Positions 31,079-39,723 of a DNA stretch of 64,000 nt are shown in pieces. The DNA is taken from assembly GCF_010091925.1 (NCBI RefSeq), contig NZ_WVID01000001.1:310001-374000 (forward strand), in the 5' to 3' direction. This DNA comes from Nostoc sp. B(2019). Its GTDB lineage: Bacteria > Cyanobacteriota > Cyanobacteriia > Cyanobacteriales > Nostocaceae. The translations under genes and the position numbers were made by a program. Numbering within the stretch: the first letter of the stretch is position 1; each line of letters starts with the position of its first letter. The notes below the pieces were generated by a model. It made no database searches, was not told where the DNA came from, and saw only the letters and a list, made by a program, of their open reading frames with translations.

Positions 31079-31210
31079 AAATTCACCAAATCAACAGATA
31101 GTCAGTTTAGCCGAAGCAATGTGCAATGAGATGATACATTAAGGCTGTAGAGACAATACCTGTAATAATTTTGTGTTATTTGTCTTTGATTCGCTGCTTT
31201 TGGTGAAACC

Positions 31211-32068
31211 ATGTCACAAGACAATCAGAATTCACAACCGCCTTCGTCTCCTAAACCCGAAGCGAATCAGCCTCCTCAAGAACCCTATCAGAGAATTCAG
31301 CCAATTTGGAAGTCTAAAATTATCCAGATTCTCCGAGGGACGATTGGGCTTTTAGAAACGACGGTGGAGAAACTGGAAACAGCACCGCCACCTGGTAGTG
31401 AGGAAAAACCTAGTTTTTTCCAGCAGTTGCAATTGAAGTGGGGTGGACTTTTAAGGACAATCCGCTTATTTTTGCCATCAAATTTGTCAACAAAGTTATC
31501 AGATACAAGTTTGACAGCCATAGTTGCTGTTGTTTCTGTAGTAATAGTTTGGACGACTGCAACTGTCTTTACTGGAAAACCTGTTGAAGTAGCAACAGTT
31601 CCCCCAGTTGAGGAGGTTCCTGCACCCACACCAACGATAATTACTCCACCGGAGTTAGCAGCACCAGAACTACAGCCACCACAGCCACCAGAGGAAATTA
31701 CGCCGCCACCAGAACCAGAACCAATTCCCTCGCCAACGCCGACACCAATCTTAGAGTTAACACCAGAACAAACCTTGATTGCAGCCATCGAAAATCAAGT
31801 AGCGGAAATTAGCGATCGCTTTGCCTCTGGTCTGATAAAGTCAATTCAAGCTAACTTTCGCACCAGCAATCTAACTCTCAAAATTAGCGACGATTGGTAT
31901 ACCCTCGAAGAATCTCAACAGAACAAACTAGCCGCAGAAATATTACAGCGTTCTCAAGAACTAGATTTTACCCATTTAGAAATTCTCGACTCTCAAAATA
32001 GGCTGATTGCTCGTAATCCAGTTGTCGGGACTGAGATGGTAATTTTTAAACGACAGACGACAGGTTAA
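31211..32068 (+). CDS. Cyanobacterial hypothetical protein with Pro-rich linker
   Basis: 285 residues; no named family recognised. A hydrophilic N-terminus (about 1-90) precedes one membrane helix at about 97-120 (LTAIVAVVSVVIVWTTATVF). A strongly Pro/Glu-rich linker (about 127-187) then leads to a C-terminal domain of about 95 residues starting LTPEQTLIAAIENQVAEISD and ending VGTEMVIFKRQTTG. The layout, single helix plus extended linker plus small domain, fits a protein reaching into the periplasm. It is followed by a heptanucleotide repeat and then a two-component pair on the same strand. Confidence 0.7.
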   Translation: MSQDNQNSQPPSSPKPEANQPPQEPYQRIQPIWKSKIIQILRGTIGLLETTVEKLETAPPPGSEEKPSFFQQLQLKWGGLLRTIRLFLPSNLSTKLSDTSLTAIVAVVSVVIVWTTATVFTGKPVEVATVPPVEEVPAPTPTIITPPELAAPELQPPQPPEEITPPPEPEPIPSPTPTPILELTPEQTLIAAIENQVAEISDRFASGLIKSIQANFRTSNLTLKISDDWYTLEESQQNKLAAEILQRSQELDFTHLEILDSQNRLIARNPVVGTEMVIFKRQTTG

Positions 32069-32123
32069 ACAGAGGAGCAGAGGGGCAGGGGGCAGGGGGG
32101 CAAGGGAGACAATGAGAAAATTA

Positions 32124-32179
32124 TTGACTATTGACTATTGACTATTGACTATTGACTCTTGACTCCTGCCTCCTGCCTC
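32124..32179 (+). repeat. Heptanucleotide short tandem repeat
   Basis: TTGACTA occurs four times in a row, then TTGACTC twice, then CTGCCTC twice. This is a typical STRR of filamentous cyanobacteria, ending 21 bp before the start of the kinase gene. Confidence 0.9.
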
Positions 32180-32200
32180 CTTGTTTGGGAAGGTAAACAA

Positions 32201-33805
32201 ATGAGTAGTGCAACAAAATTTCGACGCGATCGCACATCTAACATTAAAATACCTAAGCTGTTTGCAGGTTGGCAGCAAATATTTGGAGAAGCACGCACCC
32301 GGATTTTATTCTGGTACTTGCTAATTTTGGTGATCACGTTTCTCATTGCTATTCCGGCATTTCGCTACAACCTCTACCAGCGCATTGATGAACGTGTTCG
32401 CCAGGACATGACAGAAGACATGGCAGCTTTCAAGTCCTTGATTAGGGGTGAAACGTTTGCTCCAGACGATGCACTCACTGAGGACGATCCAGAAGACTTA
32501 GTGATTAAGCCAGAGCAATTGAAGTGGTTGCTCTCTGGAAAAAAACAAATCACTCCTCCAGACTCCACAGAAGATTTGATGCAGCTTTTCAGAGCTTATT
32601 TGTTGTATCGACTGCCAGAAGATGAATCTTACTTCATCACATTTATCGATGGTGAATTCTACAAATCTAGTCCCAGAGCACGCCCCAAACCGCTGGCGAA
32701 GAACTCACCACTCATGCAACTGTGGGCAAAACAAACCCAACCAGAGGAGGGAGAAAAAGAATTCTCTGACCCTGATGTTAGTAAGATTCTCTACATGGTG
32801 GAACCGATAAAAATTAATGGACAAACACGGGGAGTCTTCGTTGTTGCTCATAGTGCAGCCGGTGAGCGGGCAGAGGCACTGGAATCAGTCTCCGTAATTA
32901 TTGAGGTTTCCAGCCTGGTATTTGTTGTGTCGTCAGTTCTGGCGTGGTTTGCTGCGGGACGGGTGCTGGCTCCCCTACGGACAATTACCACTACTGCTCA
33001 TGCCATTAGTGAAACAGACTTGACTCAACGCTTACCCGCGCGAGGTAAGGGAGAACTGGGAGAACTCGCAAAGACATTCAACGAAATGATGGACAGACTA
33101 GAGGCAGCCTTTGCCACTCAGCGCGAATTTGTCAACGATGCTGGACATGAACTTCGGACTCCCATTACCATCGTTCGCGGACATCTAGAATTGATGGGAG
33201 ATGATCCCCAAGAGCAACAAGAAACCTTGACACTGGTCATCGGAGAACTAGACCGGATGAGCCGTTTAGTTGATGACATGATTTTGCTGGCAAAAGCTGA
33301 ACGCTCGGATTTTTTGCAGTTGGCAACGGTGAATGTGGCAGAATTAACCCAAGAGTTATTTGCTAAAGCCCAGGCATTGGCAGAGCGGGACTGGCAAATA
33401 GATTCAGTGGCAAAGGGTCAGATTATAGTCGATCGCCAAAGAATTACTGAGGCTGTGATGAACCTGGCACAGAATGCAACTCAGCATACTGAAGAGAGTG
33501 ATACTATTTCTATAGGTTCTACGATCGCTAAAGGAAAAGTGCGATTCTGGGTACGCGATACAGGCGAGGGAATTCCCCTTGTGGATCAAAAACGCATTTT
33601 TGAACGCTTTGCCCGGACTACTAACAGTCGCCGTCGTTCTGAAGGTGCTGGACTAGGTTTATCCATTGTGCGAGCGATCGCAGAGGCTCACGGAGGGCAA
33701 GTATTGCTTCGCAGCAAATTAAGAGCTGGTTCGATGTTTACCATCGTTTTACCGCTCGACCCCCCCCAGGAAATCAGTGCTTATGCCCAACATTCTCATC
33801 GCTGA
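32201..33805 (+). CDS. Two-component sensor histidine kinase
   Basis: 534 residues from ATG 32201, with AAGG 8 bases upstream; upstream codons in the frame fall in the tandem repeat and are excluded. Membrane helix 1 is at about 36-55, a periplasmic domain at about 56-228 and helix 2 at about 230-250. A HAMP domain follows (RVLAPLRTITTTAHAISETD), then HisKA with His316 in NDAGHELRTPITIV and HATPase with N-box NLAQNATQHT, G1 DTGEGIP and G2 GAGLGLSIV. It overlaps the following response regulator gene by 23 bp, so the two form a coupled kinase/regulator pair. The signal is unknown; it could control the downstream glycan genes, but that is a guess from position. Confidence 0.92.
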   Translation: MSSATKFRRDRTSNIKIPKLFAGWQQIFGEARTRILFWYLLILVITFLIAIPAFRYNLYQRIDERVRQDMTEDMAAFKSLIRGETFAPDDALTEDDPEDLVIKPEQLKWLLSGKKQITPPDSTEDLMQLFRAYLLYRLPEDESYFITFIDGEFYKSSPRARPKPLAKNSPLMQLWAKQTQPEEGEKEFSDPDVSKILYMVEPIKINGQTRGVFVVAHSAAGERAEALESVSVIIEVSSLVFVVSSVLAWFAAGRVLAPLRTITTTAHAISETDLTQRLPARGKGELGELAKTFNEMMDRLEAAFATQREFVNDAGHELRTPITIVRGHLELMGDDPQEQQETLTLVIGELDRMSRLVDDMILLAKAERSDFLQLATVNVAELTQELFAKAQALAERDWQIDSVAKGQIIVDRQRITEAVMNLAQNATQHTEESDTISIGSTIAKGKVRFWVRDTGEGIPLVDQKRIFERFARTTNSRRRSEGAGLGLSIVRAIAEAHGGQVLLRSKLRAGSMFTIVLPLDPPQEISAYAQHSHR

Positions 33806-34451
33806 AGATGAACCCCGGATTGCCTCCTTTATTGAAAAAGGATTGCGATCGCAAGGGTTCACAACCGCAGTTGTTGCCGATGGGCTGCATGTACTGGATG
33901 TAGCACAGAGTGGAAGTTTTGACTTACTAATTTTGGATCTGGGATTGCCCGGAAAAGATGGATTTCAGGTGTTGGAGGAACTACGCGGACAGGGAGAAGA
34001 TTTTCCTGTGATTATCCTCTCTGCCCGGAGTGACATCCACGATAAAATTGCCGGACTAGAAGGAGGAGCTGATGATTATGTCACCAAACCTTTCCGATTT
34101 GAAGAACTTCTAGCGCGGATAAGGGTACGTTTGCGGGGTGCTAGACCTGTAAGAGAAGCTCAAGAACTTGTCCTGAAAACAGGTAACGTGATGCTTGATC
34201 TGCGAACTCGACAGGTGAAAGTAGGCGATCGCCTTGTAGAATTGCCTGCTCGTGAATTTACAATGGCAGAAATGTTTTGCCGTCATCCAGGACAAGTCAT
34301 CAGTCGAGAGCAATTGCTAGATTACGTTTGGGGCTACGACTACAATCCAGGTTCTAATATTGTTGATGTGTATGTCGGTTATCTCCGCAAAAAACTAGGC
34401 AGCAAAGTCATTGAAACGGTTAGAGGAATGGGTTATCGCCTGCGAATATGA
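33783..34451 (+). CDS. OmpR/PhoB-family response regulator
   Basis: 222 residues from ATG 33783; a GTG two codons earlier is also possible. Receiver domain: acidic pair in IAEDEP, phospho-acceptor Asp52 in LLILDLGLP, Thr/Ser switch in VIILSAR and Lys in DDYVTKPF. The C-terminal winged helix (about 130-222) ends YNPGSNIVDVYVGYLRKKLG then VRGMGYRL, the OmpR DNA-binding signature. It is the partner of the kinase just upstream, whose gene it overlaps. Confidence 0.95.
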   Translation: MPNILIAEDEPRIASFIEKGLRSQGFTTAVVADGLHVLDVAQSGSFDLLILDLGLPGKDGFQVLEELRGQGEDFPVIILSARSDIHDKIAGLEGGADDYVTKPFRFEELLARIRVRLRGARPVREAQELVLKTGNVMLDLRTRQVKVGDRLVELPAREFTMAEMFCRHPGQVISREQLLDYVWGYDYNPGSNIVDVYVGYLRKKLGSKVIETVRGMGYRLRI

Positions 34452-34539
34452 GAACTTTCTCATGTTTCTTTTCTTATGATTTCATCAATGATTACCATAC
34501 TAACTGAGATGTTTGAAGCCTCTTTACAAAGAGTAAATC

Positions 34540-34612
34540 GTAGAGTAGGCAATGCCTACCAATATTTTAAATATTCATCACATAAGATTTTGTGGACATT
34601 GCCCACGCTACT
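34540..34612. repeat. Diverged palindromic repeat pair
   Basis: GTAGGC-AAT-GCCTAC hairpin at 34545-34559 and a related arm CATTGCCCACGCTAC ending at 34612. The two arms are imperfect reverse complements. Same family as 19534-19558. Confidence 0.6.
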
Positions 34613-34618
34613 TTTTTA

Positions 34619-34665
34619 ATTACGAATTACGAATTATGAATTATGAATTATGAATTATGAATTAA
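34619..34665 (+). repeat. Heptanucleotide repeat ACGAATT/ATGAATT
   Basis: Two ACGAATT and four ATGAATT units in tandem with short flanks; a short tandem repeat in the promoter region of the next gene. Confidence 0.9.
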
Positions 34666-34694
34666 TCTAAATCCACCTGCTGGGATTGTCGTTT

Positions 34695-35057
34695 ATGAAT
34701 CAAATTTTAATTATTGAAGATGAAGCAGGAGTCTCCGCTTTTATTGCAAAAGGGTTGCAAAGACAGGGATACACAACCATCATCGCCGAAGACGGACAGC
34801 AGGCACTCCTCCTGGTTCAAAACAGTGAATTTGATTTGATACTGCTTGACCTGGGTTTACCACTAGTGGATGGTTGGACGGTATTAAAAGAACTTCGTAG
34901 ACAGGGACAGATACTACCTATTATCATCGTCACAGCGCGTAAGGACGATCACGAACGAGCAAATGCATTCAAAAATGGAGCAGACGACTATATTACCAAG
35001 CCATTTCGCTTTAGTGACTTATTGGAACGAATTCAAATTCATCTGAGTCGTGGTTGA
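34695..35057 (+). CDS. Receiver-only response regulator
   Basis: 120 residues from ATG 34695 (three codons after an in-frame TTG). A single receiver domain: acidic residues in IIEDEAG, phospho-acceptor Asp52 in LILLDLGLP, Thr in IIVTARKDD, Lys in DDYITKPF. No output domain. It resembles the N-terminal half of the regulator at 33783, so it may be a truncated duplicate or a CheY-like phospho-relay. The next gene starts 2 bp after its stop, so the two were a kinase/regulator unit; the partner sensor now lacks its kinase domain. Confidence 0.9.
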   Translation: MNQILIIEDEAGVSAFIAKGLQRQGYTTIIAEDGQQALLLVQNSEFDLILLDLGLPLVDGWTVLKELRRQGQILPIIIVTARKDDHERANAFKNGADDYITKPFRFSDLLERIQIHLSRG

Positions 35058-35059
35058 GT

Positions 35060-36184
35060 ATGAAACAGCACAGTAATTTTGATGAACTAGTTTCTAGACA
35101 ATCCAATCACCGCTTGCAACCATTAAATAACTCAGATCTGCATACAAGCAATTCTAGACATTGGTTTAGCCACTTGAAGGTTGGTCAAAAGATAGGTATC
35201 GGGTATGGACTGCTTTTGAGCATCGCCATACTAGGAACTACCATTGGTTTTTTGATTGCGGATCACTACAAGTCCAAGGCACAAAAACGGGAAGAAGCAG
35301 CGATTGAAGAGTTGTATGAAGTCTACCAACTCAAAAGTAGTGTGTTTCGTGTCCGCACCAAGCAACACAGACTGATTTACTACATGGATCGACCAGAGAT
35401 ATGGCAAGAAAAATACACTCAGTTACTTAAGTATGTTGCCCAAGCGCGACAAATTTGGTCTGATTTTGAAGCGAACTACAGCATTGAAAAATCTGCTATA
35501 TACGATTCTGTAATTGAACAGAGAGCGATTCACCGTTTGTTGCAGACTCATAATGGTTTTAGCGCTTACTTACAGCACACAGAAGCCTTGTTTCAGGATA
35601 ATAATCCCAGCAAATTATCACCAAACGAAATTAAGACAGCACAAACTCAACTGTTCAATTTCATGCATGGTTCGTCAGTTTTCAAAATTGATGATTTTCT
35701 CAATGACATCACAAGCCTTGTTGAAGTTACAGCCCAAGAGTATCAGCAAGCAAAACAGGAACTACAAACCGCAGAGAAATTACGCCTGTATATTATTGGC
35801 GCGAGCCTGTCACTATTGATAGCGATCGCCACATTATTAGCAATTTACACTAGTCGCGCCATTGCCCATCCCATTCAAGCAGTAACCCACGTTGCTCAAC
35901 AAGTTACAGAAGAATCTAACTTCGATTTGCAAGCACCTGTAACAACTAATGATGAAGTTGGAATTTTGGCTGCTTCTCTAAATCGTCTCATTCAGGAAGT
36001 TCAGCAACTCATCAAAGCCCAAAAGGATGCTAACGAACAGCTAGAAGTATACAGCCAGGTGCTAGAAAAGAAAGCGAGCGAACGGACACGAGAATTAAAT
36101 GAGAAAAATCGCCGCCTGGAGTCGGCGTTAGAGGAATTACGTCGCACTCAAGCACAACTCGTGGAAAACGAGCAGGGGGAGTAG
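35060..36184 (+). CDS. Truncated sensor protein, HAMP-coiled coil without kinase domain
   Basis: 374 residues from ATG 35060. Same layout as the kinase at 24007: cytoplasmic start, membrane helix 1 (about 50-70, IGIGYGLLLSIAILGTTIGF), periplasmic helical sensor, membrane helix 2 (about 245-268, LYIIGASLSLLIAIATLLAI), and HAMP (HPIQAVTHVAQQVTEESNFD). A coiled coil then ends ELNEKNRRLESALEELRRTQ-AQLVENE, then QGE-stop. In cyanobacterial kinases this coiled coil runs straight into the HisKA domain (AQLVQxEKMSxLGQ). Here the match stops at NE. The last codons (GAGCAGGGGGAG) belong to a repeat tract that continues downstream, so the catalytic half seems lost. The protein may still sense, but it cannot phosphorylate. 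Confidence 0.85.
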   Translation: MKQHSNFDELVSRQSNHRLQPLNNSDLHTSNSRHWFSHLKVGQKIGIGYGLLLSIAILGTTIGFLIADHYKSKAQKREEAAIEELYEVYQLKSSVFRVRTKQHRLIYYMDRPEIWQEKYTQLLKYVAQARQIWSDFEANYSIEKSAIYDSVIEQRAIHRLLQTHNGFSAYLQHTEALFQDNNPSKLSPNEIKTAQTQLFNFMHGSSVFKIDDFLNDITSLVEVTAQEYQQAKQELQTAEKLRLYIIGASLSLLIAIATLLAIYTSRAIAHPIQAVTHVAQQVTEESNFDLQAPVTTNDEVGILAASLNRLIQEVQQLIKAQKDANEQLEVYSQVLEKKASERTRELNEKNRRLESALEELRRTQAQLVENEQGE

Positions 36185-36185
36185 T

Positions 36186-36220
36186 GTTTCGACTACGCGG
36201 CAGTTGAGCGTAGTCGAAAC
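36186..36220. repeat. 13-bp perfect hairpin at the truncated sensor's stop
   Basis: GTTTCGACTACGC pairs with GCGTAGTCGAAAC across a 9-base loop, starting one base after the stop codon at 36182-36184. It could also act as a terminator or 3' stabiliser. Confidence 0.7.
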
Positions 36221-36240
36221 TCAACAACCGGGGTAAGGGG

Positions 36241-36276
36241 AGCAGGGGAAGCAGGGGAAGCAGGGGAAGCAGGGGG
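36241..36276 (+). repeat. 9-bp tandem repeat AGCAGGGGA
   Basis: Four adjacent units. A fifth copy, AGCAGGGGGA, is at 36171-36180 inside the last codons of the truncated sensor. Confidence 0.85.
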
Positions 36277-36333
36277 ACAAGATTTGTAGCTGTAATTTTG
36301 GGGATTGGGATAAATAGGACTCGCCGACGAGCC

Positions 36334-36627
36334 TTTGATACTCGTGAATGAGTCTTTGATACTCGTGAATGAGTCTTTGATACTCGTGAATGAGTCTTTG
36401 AACTCCGTGAATGAGTCTTTGATACTTGTGAATGAGTCTTTGAACTCCGTGAATGAACCTTTGAACTCCGTGAATGAACCTTTGAACTCCGTGAATGAAC
36501 CTTTGATACTCGTGAATGAGTCTTTGAACTCCGTGAATGAACCTTTGATACTCGTGAATGAGTCTTTGAACTCCATTAATGAGTATTTGAGCTTCATTAA
36601 TGAGTCTCTAATACTCGCTGACGAGAC
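36334..36627. repeat. 21-bp minisatellite, 14 units
   Basis: Thirteen good units and one degenerate unit of TTTGATACTCGTGAATGAGTC or TTTGAACTCCGTGAATGAACC type. A 21-bp period equals seven codons, so both strands stay open (ILVNESL on plus, TEFKDSF on minus). Neither strand has a credible ribosome site or flanking protein sequence, so I treat it as non-coding. Confidence 0.85.
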
Positions 36628-36789
36628 GTAGACGTAGGTTGGGTTGAGGAACGTAGACACCGAAGGTGGCTTCCCGGAGGGTAGCCCAACATTAAAATCT
36701 TGTTTCCAGGTGATATCTGGAAATACCCTTCATTATCCCTGTGCCTCTTGTCATACCAATTTAAAAAAAGAATGTGACAGATAGACCAT

Positions 36790-36818
36790 GTAGAGACGTT
36801 GCAATGCAACGTCTCTAC
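36790..36818. repeat. Perfect palindrome GTAGAGACGTTGC
   Basis: 13-bp stem GTAGAGACGTTGC/GCAACGTCTCTAC with an AAT loop. It is a second palindrome family, also typical of Nostoc intergenic DNA. Confidence 0.8.
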
Positions 36819-36980
36819 CAAAGGATTTGTTGCAATCATTAATTGAATCGGTATCAGGGTTTTCTTCCTGAAAAAATATCATGAGAACTTTCTCATAAAA
36901 GTTTCATAAAAGACTCATGGAAGATTGAGAAGCTGATTAGTAAGGCATCCATTCACTGAATAATTGAGGGACATTTAGCC

Positions 36981-38237
36981 ATGAAACTGATGGTATATTC
37001 CCATGATGGCTTTGGTCTCGGTAATATTCGCAGAATGCTGGCAATCTGCACTCACTTACTAGATTCGATTCCAGAACTTTCTATCTTGGTTGTTTCTGGT
37101 TCCCCGATGTTACACAGCTTTCGTCTGCCGAGAAGACTGGATTACATTAAATTACCTTGCATAAATCGGGGAACATCGGGTGAGTTGTCTGCCAAGTATC
37201 TGGGGACAGCAATCGATGAAACAGTGAAACTGCGTTCAGAATTAATTTTATCTGCGATCGCCAATTTTAAACCGGATGTGTTTCTGGTAGACAAAAAGCC
37301 CTACGGCATCCGCAATGAATTAGAGGCGGCTATCGAATATCTCAAAGCAGAATTACCAGAAACTCCCCTACTTCTGCTGCTGCGTGACATTTTGGATCAT
37401 CCAGATGTGACAATGCAAGAATGGCAAAAGCACGGTTACTACGAAGCGATTGAAAGTTTTTATGATCGCGTGCTTGTCGTTGGCACTCCAGAAATTTTTG
37501 ATATCCGCCAAGAATATCAACTACCGCCAAAAGTGGCACAGAAGGTACAATTTTGTGGCTACATCCGCAAAGAACTAGGACGTAAAAGTCCAAATCTCGT
37601 TCGTAATGAGTTGCGACTTAGCCCAGAAGAAAAGCTGATTTTAGTCACGCCGGGAGGTGGCGAGGATGGCTACAACTTAATTGATACTTATCTATCGAGT
37701 TTGGCATTGCTGCCTACCTCTCATAAACTCCGAAGTTTAATTATATGTGGCCCAGAAATGCCCTTGAAAGACCGAGCAGCACTGGAGCAAAAAGCGGCTG
37801 CATATCCGCAAGTGCAGATGGTTGAGTTTACCGATGATTTGATGAGCTACATCGCCGCAGCAGATGCAGTAGTGGCAATGGGTGGCTACAATACAACCTG
37901 CGAGATTCTCTCAGTGGGTAAGCCAGCAGTAGTGATACCCAGAATTAAACCATCTCAAGAACAGTGGATGCGAGCAGAACATTTAACAAAACTGGGGGTT
38001 TTGGCGGCTATTCATCCAGATAATCTAACTCCAGATATATTACTGCGATCGCTCCTACAACAACTGAATAATCTACAACATAATATTTCCACTCCGGCAA
38101 TTGATCTAAATGCATTGCCCAAAATTAGCCAATACATTTCCACCTTACTAGTAAAAAAAAAGAGCGTGGTTCCATTTGGCAAAACCTATCAGCCACCGGA
38201 ACAATTAAAGGATTTAGAAATAGTTGCGATCGTTTAA
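36981..38237 (+). CDS. MurG/COG4671-like glycosyltransferase, copy 1
   Basis: 418 residues. The N-terminus KLMVYSHDGFGLGNIRRMLA is the glycine-rich acceptor loop of GT-B enzymes such as MurG and the 'predicted glycosyltransferase' COG4671 group. The nucleotide-binding half has LVTPGGGEDGYNLIDTYL and then IAAADAVVAMGGYNTTCEIL, PAVVIPRIKPSQEQWMRAEH and TKLGV. It is a paralogue of the next gene (same GYNTT and EQ-x-x-RAE motifs). No membrane helix, so it acts on the cytoplasmic side. First gene of a co-oriented run of glycan genes; donor and acceptor sugars are unknown. Confidence 0.85.
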   Translation: MKLMVYSHDGFGLGNIRRMLAICTHLLDSIPELSILVVSGSPMLHSFRLPRRLDYIKLPCINRGTSGELSAKYLGTAIDETVKLRSELILSAIANFKPDVFLVDKKPYGIRNELEAAIEYLKAELPETPLLLLLRDILDHPDVTMQEWQKHGYYEAIESFYDRVLVVGTPEIFDIRQEYQLPPKVAQKVQFCGYIRKELGRKSPNLVRNELRLSPEEKLILVTPGGGEDGYNLIDTYLSSLALLPTSHKLRSLIICGPEMPLKDRAALEQKAAAYPQVQMVEFTDDLMSYIAAADAVVAMGGYNTTCEILSVGKPAVVIPRIKPSQEQWMRAEHLTKLGVLAAIHPDNLTPDILLRSLLQQLNNLQHNISTPAIDLNALPKISQYISTLLVKKKSVVPFGKTYQPPEQLKDLEIVAIV

Positions 38238-38268
38238 ATCAAAACAAATTTAGAGAGGTAAAGTTGCC

Positions 38269-39456
38269 ATGAAACGTCTAATGTTTTACTGCCAACATAT
38301 TTTGGGTATGGGTCATCTGGTTCGCAGCATGGAAATTGTCCGCGGTTTAACCAAAGACTTCCAAATTTGTTTTATTAATGGTGGTGAAATAATTAAAGAA
38401 TTCGAGTTTCCGGCTGGTGTTGAAATCATCAATTTACCTGCAATCAAAACCGACTCAGAATTTGAAGAACTACAAGTAGTAGATGATATCTTTAGTCTCA
38501 CCGAAGCCAAAGAAATCAGAAAAAATCAACTCCTGAAAATATTTGATCAGTTCCAGCCTGATATCTTAATGATTGAGTTATTCCCTTTTGGTAGACGACG
38601 CTTTTCTTTTGAATTAATTCCTTTACTAGAACGGGCAAAGTCAAATAGAAGCTCAACCAAAGTTGTTTCTAGCCTGCGAGATATTGTAGTTACTAAACAA
38701 CATAAGCAGGCGAAACATGAAGAAAAAGTTTGCAACTTAATCAACCAATACTTTGACCTGTTATTGGTTCACGGTGATCCTGAATTTGTTCCCTTAGAAG
38801 AAACCTTCTCTAGAGTCAGTGACCTCAAGTGTGCAGTACATTACACCGGATATGTAGTACAAGAACCTCCGATGCATCCTGTGCTTACTGACGAAGAAAA
38901 GGAATTGATTAACTCTGATAAACCCCTCATACTAGTCAGCGTCGGAGGTGGTAGATTTGGTCATGAGTTGCTTGATTGTGTAGTAAAAACAGCTCCCTGG
39001 CTAGAAAAAAAATTGCCGCACAATATTCAAGTTTTCACCGGCCCCTTCATGCCAGAAGACAAATTTAATCAACTGCAAGTAATGGCAAAAGATAGCAAAA
39101 ATATTCGTATTGGACGCTACACACCTTACTTGCTGAGTTACATGAAAAAAGCACAACTTTCTATAAGTATGTCTGGCTACAACACCACGATGAATGTTTT
39201 AACTACAGGTGTACGAGCCATGATTCTTCCCTTTACAGGCAACCAAGACAGAGAACAAACTATTAGAGCAGAGAAGTTAAGCAATTTAGGAGTTGTTAGA
39301 CTTCTCAAGCCTAATGATTTGCAACCCGATTACTTGGCATTAAAAATCATCAATTACCTTGAATATCAACCCAATAAAATTAGCTTTGATTTCGCCGGAG
39401 TTGAAAAAACAGCAAGCCTATTAAAAGCTCTAGCGGTTAAGCAAAAAGTGGCTTAA
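38269..39456 (+). CDS. MurG/COG4671-like glycosyltransferase, copy 2
   Basis: 395 residues with a GAGAGGT ribosome site. Same fold as the previous protein: N-terminal MKRLMFYCQHILGMGHLVRS, then LVSVGGGRFGHELLD, YMKKAQLSISMSGYNTTMNV, LPFTGNQDREQTIRAEKLSN and LGVVRLLKPNDLQPD. The HILGMGHLVRS loop is the more canonical of the two. It begins 31 bp after copy 1 and probably shares its mRNA. The pair looks like a tandem duplication followed by divergence, perhaps adding two different sugars of one glycan. Confidence 0.85.
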   Translation: MKRLMFYCQHILGMGHLVRSMEIVRGLTKDFQICFINGGEIIKEFEFPAGVEIINLPAIKTDSEFEELQVVDDIFSLTEAKEIRKNQLLKIFDQFQPDILMIELFPFGRRRFSFELIPLLERAKSNRSSTKVVSSLRDIVVTKQHKQAKHEEKVCNLINQYFDLLLVHGDPEFVPLEETFSRVSDLKCAVHYTGYVVQEPPMHPVLTDEEKELINSDKPLILVSVGGGRFGHELLDCVVKTAPWLEKKLPHNIQVFTGPFMPEDKFNQLQVMAKDSKNIRIGRYTPYLLSYMKKAQLSISMSGYNTTMNVLTTGVRAMILPFTGNQDREQTIRAEKLSNLGVVRLLKPNDLQPDYLALKIINYLEYQPNKISFDFAGVEKTASLLKALAVKQKVA

Positions 39457-39723
39457 TACAGTATTGCCTAATTTCATAACACCTCAAGCTTTACCAACTT
39501 CCTATTTCTCTCTCTGCGCCTCCGCGTCTCTGCGTGAGATTTTCATAATCTAACCTGAGTTCGGGATAAGCTGAAACCCTCATTACAGTGTTGCTTGATT
39601 TTGGGATATATCAACGTGCTTGTGTCGTTTCAGCCAGTTAAAGGTAAATAAACCTCCTTAACCCGAACTGACGTTAATCTAACTCAGCAACACTAGACTT
39701 TCTCCTCACAGAAAAATACAATC

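Larger units (their letters stand above)
36185..36980. other. Repeat-filled intergenic region
   Basis: No gene is accepted here. It contains, in order, a 13-bp hairpin, a 9-bp repeat, the 21-bp minisatellite and a further palindrome. The promoter of the glycan genes should lie in 36820-36970, and a GAGGGA ribosome site precedes the ATG at 36981. Confidence 0.6.

Noticed and set aside
36334-36627. CRISPR array
   Set aside because: Units are contiguous 21-mers without unique spacers, and no cas genes are near. The same holds for 48154-48403.
36193-36660. Open frame of 155 codons on the minus strand (TEFKDSF repeats) and a 98-codon frame on the plus strand
   Set aside because: Both are produced by the 21-bp period, which keeps frames open. 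Neither has a ribosome site, and the ends run into unrelated repeats.
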